16,176 nucleotides of DNA from JACQHM01 sp964535215 (GCA_964535215.1 CAZHST010000059.1:1-16176); one strand, 5' to 3'. Counted from the stretch's first letter, positions 1 through 6,096 are shown. Program-made: numbers and translations. Notes: generated by a model not told the origin, from the letters alone.

Positions 1-136
1 GCTTCGCACCCCATGTCCTGCGCTTCATTCGGGCAAGGTGGAGACTCCTTTGCCACTGGACAAATCCATTTACAGCAGTCCGACCCGCCTGCCGGATACG
101 AACGGGCACAATCCTACGAGCAATGGGTTTCAACAT
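1..136 (-). CDS. 5' end of an unidentified gene, cut by the window edge
   Basis: An ATG at 136-134 opens a frame that stays open for 45 codons to the window edge. The peptide begins MLKPIARRIVPVRIRQAG and is rich in arginine and other basic residues. The start lies four bases after the stop of the upstream glycosyltransferase gene, which is the tight spacing expected of the next gene in the polysaccharide operon. The family cannot be recognised from this N-terminus. Basic starts of this kind occur on glycosyltransferases and methyltransferases of such clusters, but that is only a guess. There is no clear Shine-Dalgarno sequence, so the start could be translationally coupled. The call rests on the open frame and its position. 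Confidence 0.5.
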   Translation of the reverse strand, partial: MLKPIARRIVPVRIRQAGRTAVNGFVQWQRSLHLARMKRRTWGAK

Positions 137-140
137 GGAC

Positions 141-1268
141 CTAAAGGTATTTACGGACAATGTCCACCAACTCCTGCATGCGGTGGTAATAAGTGTGCTC
201 CCTCAGCGTACGCTCCTGCCCAGCCTTTGCGATAGCCTCCCGCTCCTCATCATGCTCCAGGTAGTATTGGATAAGTTCCGCACACTCCTCAGGCGTGCGA
301 TAAGCCACGACCTCTTTTCCTACTTCAAACATCTCGTGCAGGTTCACCTTCCAGTCAGTGATGAGGAGAGTACCAACACCTGTGGCTTCGTAGAGGCGAC
401 AGTTGTTGGCGTATTCCCCTGCCCATCTACCGTGATGGTTTAGGGTGATTTTGGACTCGCACAAAATTTGATACATCCCTCTGCCCCACGCTTGCCCGCT
501 GTAATGTTGAAGAATAGGTGAATCTTTACATAAACTTTCCGCACCTTTCCCCCAAATGCTGATGTTTTCAAATCGTTGGCACAAATACTCGAGTAGGCGA
601 ACCCGCTCCTCATGGGCATAGGACACGTTGCCAACAAAGGAAACAGGTATGCTTTTATCCGCTTTAGAATTTATCGCTTCTAACACCTTTTCCCCGAAGC
701 CCAATCGATGCAGTTCGCTACGAATGCCTCGTTTTCGGAAATACTCAACAAAGTTGGGGAGAGAAGAGATAACGAGATCATGGCAAGAATACTCCTCGTT
801 TTTGGGTAAGGGCGAGGCAATTTGTCCCACCAACAATCTCACAAATGGCTTGATTTCCCGGAGAAACTCACTGCTGATTCCGTCCATCGCCTGGTTGAGC
901 AAAACATCAGCCTTGTAATGCTTAATTTGCGCCGCTAGCACTTCGTAAAACCATTTTCGGCTGTGAACCCGGCTCACCCAAGGCACAATACCCCGCCTCA
1001 GACGAAAACGCCATTCGTAGCGGTCCGAGAGCCTGACCCCATGCTCCCTTGCCCATGCTCTCTGCATGGGTTCATTATTGGCGTGGATGTCCCACGCCTC
1101 ATGTCCCAACTTGCGCAGGTTGCTCGAGTAAAAGTCCGCCATGCCAAACAGGCTCTCCATCCGCACCTGCATCTGTTCCTCATAGGGCTGGTGCTCCAGC
1201 CCGGGGTGCCGGGCATAAAGCCAACGCAGGAAGTCAGGGTAGTCGGTGTTGATGATGAGAAAGCGCAT
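141..1268 (-). CDS. CgeB-like family 1 glycosyltransferase
   Basis: This 375-aa soluble protein has the layout of CgeB/Glyco_trans_1_2 proteins. It has an N-terminal Rossmann-like half starting MRFLIINTDYPDF and a C-terminal GT-B half. The region at about residues 285-370 is diagnostic: NNCRLYEATGVGTLLITDW, then a segment on the frame 'EMFEVGKEVVAYRTPEEC' and a C-terminal helical stretch ending in HTYYHRM. Members of this family are predicted to transfer sugars from nucleotide donors. Here the context of an ABC exporter and an aminotransferase points to extracellular polysaccharide assembly on the cytoplasmic side. Start: GGGAAGG lies about 10 bases upstream of the ATG. The gene overlaps the end of the methyltransferase gene by 35 bp, so translation is probably coupled. 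Its base composition is visibly AT-richer than the heme operon. Donor and acceptor cannot be told. Confidence 0.85.
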   Translation of the reverse strand: MRFLIINTDYPDFLRWLYARHPGLEHQPYEEQMQVRMESLFGMADFYSSNLRKLGHEAWDIHANNEPMQRAWAREHGVRLSDRYEWRFRLRRGIVPWVSRVHSRKWFYEVLAAQIKHYKADVLLNQAMDGISSEFLREIKPFVRLLVGQIASPLPKNEEYSCHDLVISSLPNFVEYFRKRGIRSELHRLGFGEKVLEAINSKADKSIPVSFVGNVSYAHEERVRLLEYLCQRFENISIWGKGAESLCKDSPILQHYSGQAWGRGMYQILCESKITLNHHGRWAGEYANNCRLYEATGVGTLLITDWKVNLHEMFEVGKEVVAYRTPEECAELIQYYLEHDEEREAIAKAGQERTLREHTYYHRMQELVDIVRKYL

Positions 1269-2142
1269 TGTCTAATGCCTTCCCAACTTGCCCGACCAAA
1301 AGGCCTTTTCCAAAGAGATACAGTCCCTGAACTCGCACATCCGGAAGCTGGCTCCATAGCTGAGCGACTTTAAGTTCTCCATCTCTTAAAGCATCATCGA
1401 GGAAGAACAATGCCCCGGGGTTTAAAAAGGGCCGCACCAACGGCAAGGTACCAAATCGGGCTCCTGGCTCTGCTGCTGGACCATCAATCACAACGAAGTC
1501 AGGATGGTTCCCTTCCAAAAATTCCTCAAGGAAATCACCAGAAAGGTCATAACAGGTTGTTTGGATACCTTCAATCAGTTGCTCACGAAGTGGGGAGTGA
1601 ACGATCCGAGCATATTTCTCAAGTTGTAAAGCTTCTAAGAGTTGCACAGAGTTTTTGACAAACCTTAATTCCTGTTCTATGGAGAACACATACACGCGAT
1701 TCGAATTGCCATGCAACTCTTGCATATAACGAGTAAGGCAAGCGGTGCTGACACCACTACCAAATTCTAACACCACCTGGGGCTTGAGGATCTGAATCTG
1801 ACGTTCCAAGAAGTTTAACGTGGAAGTCGAGAGGCTCCATGTGCCAAATTCCATATTCGCTAACTGGCTTGCTAAGAAAGGGTTACGAAGGGTATTCCCG
1901 GTCGTTTTTACGGCCTGGAGTTTTGGAAAAAGTACATCTTCACCATGTGCAAGGTTTCGAAGAAAAAGCACTCGGCTAATAGGAACAGGCCTATTGCGAT
2001 ATATAAGCCGCAGCGACCATTTCCCGAAATGGATCAGAAACCTTCTCTCTAAAATGTTGTTCTGTACTGATGCGGCACCTTTTCTTGCCTGGCAGAGGAT
2101 GGGCCGCAACCAGGTATCAAGGTTGGATAACATCCCACTCAT
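1234..2142 (-). CDS. class I SAM-dependent methyltransferase
   Basis: This protein is about 302 aa. A predicted glycine-rich SAM-binding motif I (VVLEFGSGVSTA) sits near residues 123-134. An acidic post-motif follows, with DFVVIDGPAAEPGARFG and then GALFFLDDALRDGE. That arrangement resembles Methyltransf_24-like enzymes often found in polysaccharide and glycan-modification loci. The substrate is unknown; O-methylation of a sugar or chain terminus would suit the cluster. The start is ambiguous. The frame is open back to 2232, but that overlaps far into wzt. ATG codons at 2142 and 2133 give overlaps of 26 and 17 bp with wzt and are preferred, although neither has a strong Shine-Dalgarno sequence. 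The first 100 residues precede the SAM fold, are basic, and do not resemble anything I recognise. The gene overlaps the downstream glycosyltransferase gene. Confidence 0.75.
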   Translation of the reverse strand: MSGMLSNLDTWLRPILCQARKGAASVQNNILERRFLIHFGKWSLRLIYRNRPVPISRVLFLRNLAHGEDVLFPKLQAVKTTGNTLRNPFLASQLANMEFGTWSLSTSTLNFLERQIQILKPQVVLEFGSGVSTACLTRYMQELHGNSNRVYVFSIEQELRFVKNSVQLLEALQLEKYARIVHSPLREQLIEGIQTTCYDLSGDFLEEFLEGNHPDFVVIDGPAAEPGARFGTLPLVRPFLNPGALFFLDDALRDGELKVAQLWSQLPDVRVQGLYLFGKGLLVGQVGKALDNALSHHQHRLP

Positions 2143-3415
2143 GAGGCACCACAACCGCCCCATATCCTTTTGGTGGAAGCTTGCCCGAACCAAAATAGTC
2201 CCCTTCTGCAACATGAATGCGGGCTGCATCAATTACCCAATCTGCAAGGATGCCGTTTACAGTGCAGTATAGATTTACACTGTAGATGCCGGGTAACAGC
2301 GGAAACTTTTCAAAGCGACAGACAAAAGCCCCGTTTGATGGTAGGGTGTCAAACCATTTACCAACAAGGTCATTACTAAGATAAAGAACGCCTTCGCCTA
2401 TAGGAGCATAAAAAGCCATAGATATGTGAACATTTCGAAGAGGGGGAGTGCCTTGATACCTAATGACAAACGATGCCGGTGCTCCGCACACGACTGTATT
2501 GTTTGTCTGTACTGTTCCTAAGATAGAAAAATCAACAAATGTTAGCTTGCCACTGCCTTGTCTGTCCGTTCTACTACAAAGTGCATTTGGCTTGGAGTCA
2601 CTTGCTACCTGCAGATATCGACTTATAACGTCGCCCACATTACCCGAGGCAAGGATCCTCCCTTGGTCGAGCAAGTGGGCAACGCCACACAGGTTCTGCA
2701 CAGCCCCCATATTGTGACTCACAAATAACACCGTCCGTCCCTCTTTCGCTACATCGCCTATCTTGCCCAGGCACTTCCTCTGGAAGGCGGAGTCGCCGAC
2801 AGCCAACACCTCATCCACCAGCAGGATTTCGGGCTCCAGGTGGGCGGCCACGGCGAAGGCCAGGCGCACATACATCCCGCTGGAGTAATACTTCACCGGT
2901 GTATCAATGAACTTTTCAACCTCGGCGAAGGCTACGATCTCGTCAAACTTGCGCTCGATCTCGGCCTTCTTCATGCCCAGGATAGCGCCGTTCAGATAGA
3001 TGTTCTCCCGGCCGGTGAGTTCAGGGTGGAAGCCGGTGCCCACCTCTAGGAGGGACCCCACCCGCCCGTGAATCTCGGCGTAGCCCTCCGTCGGCTTGGT
3101 GATCCGGGAGAGGATCTTAAGCAGCGTCGTCTTGCCCGCGCCGTTGCGCCCGATGATGCCCACCACCTCGCCGCGCTTGACCTCGAAGGAGACGTCCTTG
3201 AGGGCCCAAATGTATTCGGATTGCGGATTTCGGATTGCGGATTTCGGATTGGCCAATTTCGAATTTCGAAATTCGAATTTCGAAATTTGCTTCAGGAGGC
3301 GGAAGGGGGCGGTGAAAGCGCGGGCGAGGACATCGCGCAGGGCGTAATACTGCTCTCGCTGCCCGATGCGGTAGCGCTTGCTCAGGTGTTCGACGCGGAT
3401 GGCGAGGTTACTCAT
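2117..3415 (-). CDS. wzt: polysaccharide ABC exporter ATPase, Wzt type with C-terminal cargo domain
   Basis: This 432-aa protein powers export of a lipid-linked polysaccharide through the Wzm channel at the inner membrane. The nucleotide-binding domain shows Walker A GRNGAGKTT (about 89-97), the variant signature YSSGM (177-181), Walker B ILLVDE (197-202) and the switch histidine in FVSHN (H234). After about residue 270 a beta-rich region fits the Wzt C-terminal carbohydrate-binding domain, which selects the O-antigen cap. ATG at 3415 gives the normal family start (MSNLAIRVEHLSKRY); an in-frame extension to 3454 is open but unconvincing. Oddities: residues 44-66, just before the first strand of the ATPase core, are encoded by dispersed repeat DNA. 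The first 85 bp of the gene also exist as a truncated copy at 4313-4397. The gene is separated from wzm by inserted genes, so its promoter context has changed. The end overlaps the methyltransferase gene. Confidence 0.9.
   Translation of the reverse strand: MSNLAIRVEHLSKRYRIGQREQYYALRDVLARAFTAPFRLLKQISKFEFRNSKLANPKSAIRNPQSEYIWALKDVSFEVKRGEVVGIIGRNGAGKTTLLKILSRITKPTEGYAEIHGRVGSLLEVGTGFHPELTGRENIYLNGAILGMKKAEIERKFDEIVAFAEVEKFIDTPVKYYSSGMYVRLAFAVAAHLEPEILLVDEVLAVGDSAFQRKCLGKIGDVAKEGRTVLFVSHNMGAVQNLCGVAHLLDQGRILASGNVGDVISRYLQVASDSKPNALCSRTDRQGSGKLTFVDFSILGTVQTNNTVVCGAPASFVIRYQGTPPLRNVHISMAFYAPIGEGVLYLSNDLVGKWFDTLPSNGAFVCRFEKFPLLPGIYSVNLYCTVNGILADWVIDAARIHVAEGDYFGSGKLPPKGYGAVVVPHEWDVIQP
3214..3288. 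repeat. dispersed AT-rich repeat cluster inside the wzt coding sequence
   Basis: Two repeat types lie side by side. About two and a half copies of a 14-base unit (ATTTCGGATTGCGG) occupy 3214-3251. A nearly self-complementary tract of TTCGAA steps fills 3255-3287. The composition is very different from the flanking GC-rich coding sequence. The block stays in frame and encodes the low-complexity stretch KFEFRNSKLANPKSAIRNPQ in Wzt. It falls in the variable loop between the first conserved motif and the ATPase core, where an insertion should be tolerated. Repeats of this look are known intergenic elements in several bacterial phyla. That it arrived by insertion is inferred from composition. Confidence 0.8.
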
Positions 3416-3423
3416 GGTGCTTC
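3331..3423 (-). repeat. 93-bp direct repeat, copy A (start of intact wzt)
   Basis: This segment matches 4313-4405 at every base, in the same orientation. It covers the wzt start codon, the first 28 codons and eight bases of leader (GAAGCACC). The 889 bp between the two copies hold the nucleotidyltransferase-HEPN gene. Perfect identity implies a recent duplication or gene conversion. Confidence 0.97.
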
Positions 3424-3482
3424 TGTAACAGATGAGGGATGCGGTGGTGACCAAGGATGCGATCTTATTCTCCAGATGGCGA

Positions 3483-4220
3483 TCAGGACCCTTGAGGCCG
3501 AGCGAGATAGGCCGATAGCCGATTGATCAAGTTCCTGGCAAGGTTTATAACGGCCCGGGCCTCCTCATCGGAGAGACGCGCCTCGTACCGGTAGCGTGCC
3601 CAGTTCCGCCACTCGAGGGCCCGGTTCAGCTCTCTTCCAACCTCCCTCTCCACCAGCCCCGGCTTCACCCAGCGCTCCCCGAAAAGCTGAAGGAGGCCCC
3701 CGTGGCTTCCTGGAAGCTCTTCGACCCCGATCAAGAGCAGGAGCCCTTTCACAGCCAGCTCCGCAGCGTTATAGGCCCCATCCAGCGCCAGGCGCAGGTG
3801 GCCTCGCCCAAGGGTGTCCTCGGCCGCCTCCAGATACTGGACGGCTAAATCCCTGAGACGCCATGCGCCCTCTCGCCTGATCTCCTCCTCCGGCATGGAA
3901 TAGATCTCCTTCCCTCGGCGGGTCACGGCGTAGAGAAAATAGTCCTTCGGGGCGATGAGATCTTCCACCGAGCAAGTGAGAGGCTCCAGGGGCCCACACC
4001 CTTCCATTTGAAGCGACAGGAGGACATCGGCGACCTGCTCTGCTGCCTCTCTTCCGTTCCTTAAGACGATCAGGACATCAATGTCGCTCTGTTCAGTCAC
4101 AGCGCCCCTGGCCACGCCGCCAAACAGATAGATCTTCGCCACCCGCTCCCCGACCGGGCTGGCCAGGAGGGCCTCCTTCAACCGCTCAACGTCCTTTAGA
4201 TACCTGGCGACCAGATCCAC
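3483..4220 (-). CDS. nucleotidyltransferase (MNT)-HEPN fusion protein, toxin-antitoxin-like
   Basis: This 245-aa protein joins two domains that are usually encoded by separate genes in MNT-HEPN toxin-antitoxin pairs. Residues 25-110 form a minimal nucleotidyltransferase with FGGVARGAVTEQSDIDVLIV, which carries the DxD metal pair (D46, D48) and a glycine turn with GG instead of the usual GS. Residues 115-240 are a helical HEPN domain with YNAAELAVKGLLL and SHGGLLQLF. The catalytic RNase motif R-x4-6-H reads RNWARY (205-210), with tyrosine in place of histidine. In MntA-HepT pairs the MNT partner modifies the HEPN toxin; a fusion could be self-restrained or inactive as an RNase. Start: GTG at 4220, with AGGAAG eight bases upstream; no nearer alternative. 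The gene sits between a truncated and an intact wzt start and is therefore probably an insertion. Its role in the polysaccharide cluster is unknown. Confidence 0.82.
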   Translation of the reverse strand: MDLVARYLKDVERLKEALLASPVGERVAKIYLFGGVARGAVTEQSDIDVLIVLRNGREAAEQVADVLLSLQMEGCGPLEPLTCSVEDLIAPKDYFLYAVTRRGKEIYSMPEEEIRREGAWRLRDLAVQYLEAAEDTLGRGHLRLALDGAYNAAELAVKGLLLLIGVEELPGSHGGLLQLFGERWVKPGLVEREVGRELNRALEWRNWARYRYEARLSDEEARAVINLARNLINRLSAYLARPQGS

Positions 4221-4232
4221 CGTCAGTTCTTC

Positions 4233-4397
4233 CTACTTACCCCTGAGCGACCCGCTCGGCCTCGGGGGAGTCCCCTTCCCTGGAGCCGAAGCTTTGACGG
4301 CGTTAGCAGGGGCATCGCGCAGGGCGTAATACTGCTCTCGCTGCCCGATGCGGTAGCGCTTGCTCAGGTGTTCGACGCGGATGGCGAGGTTACTCAT
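4233..4397 (-). pseudogene. truncated 5' fragment of wzt
   Basis: ATG at 4397 starts a 54-codon frame whose first 28 residues (MSNLAIRVEHLSKRYRIGQR and on to ALRD) are identical to intact Wzt. It then diverges into APANAVKASAPG and stops at 4233. It lacks Walker A and everything after it, so it cannot be an ATPase. The ATG overlaps the stop of the four-helix-bundle gene (ATGA), so it may still be translated by coupling. Its position immediately downstream of the wzm-side genes suggests it is the original wzt start, cut off when the 93-bp segment was duplicated around the MNT-HEPN block. The order of events is inferred. Confidence 0.85.
4247..4289 (-). pseudogene. remnant of a DegT-type aminotransferase C-terminal region
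   Basis: In a second frame of this segment the minus strand reads REGDSPEAERVA, which lines up with RKGDFPEAERAA near the C-terminus of the intact aminotransferase encoded at 6097-7257. The DNA at 4247-4280 aligns without gaps to 6212-6245 at 27 of 34 bases. It is too short to be functional. The remnant sits between the wzt fragment and the MNT-HEPN start, so degT-derived sequence was part of the rearrangement. The match is short; I rate it as probable. Confidence 0.55.
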
Positions 4398-4405
4398 GGT
4401 GCTTC
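4313..4405 (-). repeat. 93-bp direct repeat, copy B (start of truncated wzt)
   Basis: Second copy of the perfect direct repeat at 3331-3423. Identity stops on the low-coordinate side at the wzt truncation point (4313). On the other side it stops at 4405, four bases short of the tandem GC-rich repeat that ends the four-helix-bundle gene. Confidence 0.97.
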
Positions 4406-4888
4406 GCTGACCGGGGACCGGAGACGGGGGACCGGGGACCGGAGACGGGGAGCCGGAGAGGCTGGGGCATTTGGCTGAACCTCTTTCCCTCGGTTGCCCG
4501 TTCCCCTGCCTCCATCGAGTGAACGACGGAAGGCCTGCAACTTTATGAACAGCTTGTGTCCAAGTTCCCGGACCGGGGCGAGTTTCTCGGGCGGAAGAAA
4601 CCCTCTCCGTTCAATCATGTCCCAGCAGGCCACCGTCTCGATGTAGGACCGCAGAGCAAGACCCAAGAACCGATGTTGTTCCGTGTCGCTTTGCCCGGTG
4701 GACCCTTCAGCAATGTTGAGTACAATTGACGCCCCAGCTCGCTCTAACTGGGAGCGAAGGTTAAATCGCTCCGAATCAGGCAATTGAGCGCTCACCTCGT
4801 ACACTCGATCGATATACTCCAAAGCAAGCCGGTAGACAGCCAGCTCCTGGAACTTGTACATGTAACAACCGGCTGGTTCCCCCGTCAT
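4394..4888 (-). CDS. four-helix-bundle protein, S23 (23S rRNA intervening sequence) family
   Basis: The first 125 residues match the S23/TIGR02436 family of about 115-aa four-helix bundles. The typical order is present: FQELAVYRLALEYIDRVYEV, SERFNLRSQLERAGASIVLNIAEGST, then HRFLGLALRSYIETVACWDM and a final helix LGHKLFIKLQAFRRSL. The molecular role is not firmly known. The family is named for ORFs in intervening sequences of 23S rRNA but is widespread elsewhere. Here it lies between wzm and the wzt start. Two starts are possible: ATG 4888 with AAGGAGG four bases upstream, and ATG 4861, which matches the usual family start (MYKFQELAVYRLA) but has no Shine-Dalgarno sequence. I choose 4888. The last 35 residues are not part of the family; they are low-complexity (PRLRSPV twice) and come from tandem repeat DNA. 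GC-rich repeats flank the gene on both sides, suggesting it moved as a unit. Confidence 0.85.
   Translation of the reverse strand: MTGEPAGCYMYKFQELAVYRLALEYIDRVYEVSAQLPDSERFNLRSQLERAGASIVLNIAEGSTGQSDTEQHRFLGLALRSYIETVACWDMIERRGFLPPEKLAPVRELGHKLFIKLQAFRRSLDGGRGTGNRGKEVQPNAPASPAPRLRSPVPRLRSPVSEAP
4409..4450. repeat. two perfect 21-bp GC-rich tandem copies
   Basis: Two identical 21-bp units run head to tail (4409-4429 and 4430-4450), built from GACCGG and GAGACGG steps. They form the 3' end of the four-helix-bundle gene and encode the duplicated PRLRSPV. The same GACCGG-type words recur at 4898-4927 and inside degT at 6853-6887. Confidence 0.9.
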
Positions 4889-4892
4889 AGAG

Positions 4893-4899
4893 CCTCCTT
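4893..4899 (-). promoter_or_regulatory. Shine-Dalgarno sequence for the four-helix-bundle gene
   Basis: The minus strand reads AAGGAGG here, with four bases to the ATG at 4888. It favours 4888 over the family-like ATG at 4861. Its first bases coincide with the edge of the GGTCTTCGGTCTG-type repeat, so the repeat insertion may have helped create the site. Confidence 0.6.
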
Positions 4900-4927
4900 C
4901 GGTCTGCGGTCACCGGTCTTCGGTCTG
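4898..4927. repeat. short GC-rich repeat between wzm and the four-helix-bundle gene
   Basis: Alternating CGGTCT, GCGGTC and ACCGGTC words occupy nearly the whole gap between the wzm stop and the Shine-Dalgarno sequence of the next gene. They belong to the same word family as the repeats at 4409-4450 and 6853-6887. The two blocks therefore bracket the four-helix-bundle gene. Confidence 0.75.
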
Positions 4928-5776
4928 TTACACCACATCCGCGATGGTACCTTCCATCCTCTGGAAGTAGACCAGCCCGCCCAGGAAGACGAGGAGGACG
5001 GCGGCGACGGAGGCGAACATCAAGGGGCCGGGGGGCTGGCCCTGGCCTGTCAGGGCCCACCGAAAGCCCTCGATAACGCCGGCCATCGGGTTCAGGCCAT
5101 AGAGCCATCGCCACCGCTCCGGGACCAGGCTGCTCGGATACGCCACCGGGGAGGCGAACATCCAGAACTGGATCAGGAAGGGGACGGCATACCGGACATC
5201 CCGGTAAAGGGCGTTCAAAGCCGAAAGCCACAAACCCGCTCCTAAAGCGGTTGCCACCGCCAAGAGGAGAAAGAGGGGAAGGAGCAAAAGAGCCGGCGTG
5301 GGCAGGATGCCGTAGAAGCCCATCATCCCGATCAGGATCGTGAAGGCGATGCCGAAGTCCAGAAGCCCCGACAGTACCGCTGCCACCGGCAGGATCAGAC
5401 GAGGGAAATACACTTTGGTAATCACCCGCTGGTGCTCGACCATGGTGTTGGTGGCGCTATTCAGCGCATTGGCAAAGTACATCCACGGTAGCAAAGCGCT
5501 GTAGTAGAAAATGGGATAGGGCAGGCCCTCTGAGGGAATTTTGGCCAAGAGGCCGAAGAAGAGGCTGAAGACAACCATGGTGAAGAAGGGCTGGATGACG
5601 GCCCAGGCCGCCCCGATGACCGTCTGCTTGTAGCGGACCTTGATGTCCCGCCACACGAAAAAGTAGAGGAGTTCCCGGTACTCCCACAGCTCCCGCCAGC
5701 CGAGGTCCCACCCCCCCTGCGGTGGGTGGATCACGGTGATGGACGGTTGAATTGGAGACTTTTCGACCAGATCCAC
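4928..5776 (-). CDS. wzm: polysaccharide ABC exporter permease, Wzm/TagG type
   Basis: This 282-aa inner-membrane protein of the ABC-2 family forms the channel for the lipid-linked polysaccharide. A short cytoplasmic N-terminus contains the family signature YRELLYFFVWRDIKVRYKQT, then IGAAWAVIQPFFTMVVFSLFFG. About six membrane segments follow, including PILPVAA-like and LLLLPLFLLLAVATALGAGL stretches. The conserved ALYRDVRYAVPFLIQFWMFA loop and the NPMAGVIEGFRWAL segment are present, and length is normal for the family. Start: GTG at 5776, with AGGGAGA seven bases upstream. It pairs with Wzt at 2117-3415, but the normally adjacent genes are separated here by about 1.5 kb of inserted sequence. 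A degT remnant ends two bases before its start codon. Confidence 0.93.
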   Translation of the reverse strand: MDLVEKSPIQPSITVIHPPQGGWDLGWRELWEYRELLYFFVWRDIKVRYKQTVIGAAWAVIQPFFTMVVFSLFFGLLAKIPSEGLPYPIFYYSALLPWMYFANALNSATNTMVEHQRVITKVYFPRLILPVAAVLSGLLDFGIAFTILIGMMGFYGILPTPALLLLPLFLLLAVATALGAGLWLSALNALYRDVRYAVPFLIQFWMFASPVAYPSSLVPERWRWLYGLNPMAGVIEGFRWALTGQGQPPGPLMFASVAAVLLVFLGGLVYFQRMEGTIADVV

Positions 5777-5778
5777 TT

Positions 5779-5871
5779 TCAGCTCTCCCTAACGAGGGCC
5801 GTCACCGCCCCTGCGATCTCCTTCACCTGCTCCTTTGAAAGCTCCGGATAGATGGGGAGCGACAGGACCTC
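5779..5871 (-). pseudogene. remnant: last 30 codons of a second DegT-type aminotransferase
   Basis: The minus-strand frame ending at the TGA at 5779 reads EVLSLPIYPELSKEQVKEIA and on to ALVRES. It aligns residue for residue with the C-terminus of the intact aminotransferase (EVLSLPLYPELSENQVEEVA). Upstream of it the homology stops (DGTDLAEF is not aminotransferase sequence), and no start is visible. The stop lies two bases before the wzm GTG, the close coupling expected of an original degT-wzm operon. So a degT gene once preceded wzm and lost all but its end. The intact degT lies 318 bp further upstream. Confidence 0.8.
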
Positions 5872-5961
5872 AAATTCTGCAAGATCTGTGCCGTCTATGG
5901 ACACAGGGCTAAACAGTTTCCCATCGCCTCACCCCCGGGTTGTTCCAGCCCCTCTCCTGGC

Positions 5962-6090
5962 TCAGACCAGCTTCCCGTCCGAGAAGACCAACCGGATGCC
6001 CGCCTCACGGACCCCAACGATCCAGATCACCTCCCCCTTGAGTTCGGCCAGGAGCGCCTCCCATTCCCTCCTTCCCGGTTGATCCCTCAT
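5962..6090 (-). CDS. small unidentified ORF (42 aa)
   Basis: ATG at 6090 lies six bases after the degT stop and opens a 42-codon frame. It starts MRDQPGRREWEALLAELKGE and ends VREAGIRLVFSDGKLV. The last part resembles the first strands of small DUF2442-type proteins (a FSDG turn), but it stops far short of that family's length, so it may be a truncated gene. No clear Shine-Dalgarno sequence is present. Between it and the degT remnant (5872-5961) I see no gene. The whole 5779-6096 gap looks like decayed coding sequence. Existence as a translated gene is uncertain. Confidence 0.3.
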   Translation of the reverse strand: MRDQPGRREWEALLAELKGEVIWIVGVREAGIRLVFSDGKLV

Positions 6091-6096
6091 CGCTTG

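Noticed and set aside
3214..3288. CRISPR-like array
   Set aside because: The units are 13-14 bases, adjoining and without spacers; it is a tandem/palindromic repeat in a coding frame.
4898..4927. Operator or protein-binding repeat between wzm and the four-helix-bundle gene
   Set aside because: The same words occur inside degT and at the end of the four-helix-bundle gene, so a dispersed repeat explains them better than a regulatory site.
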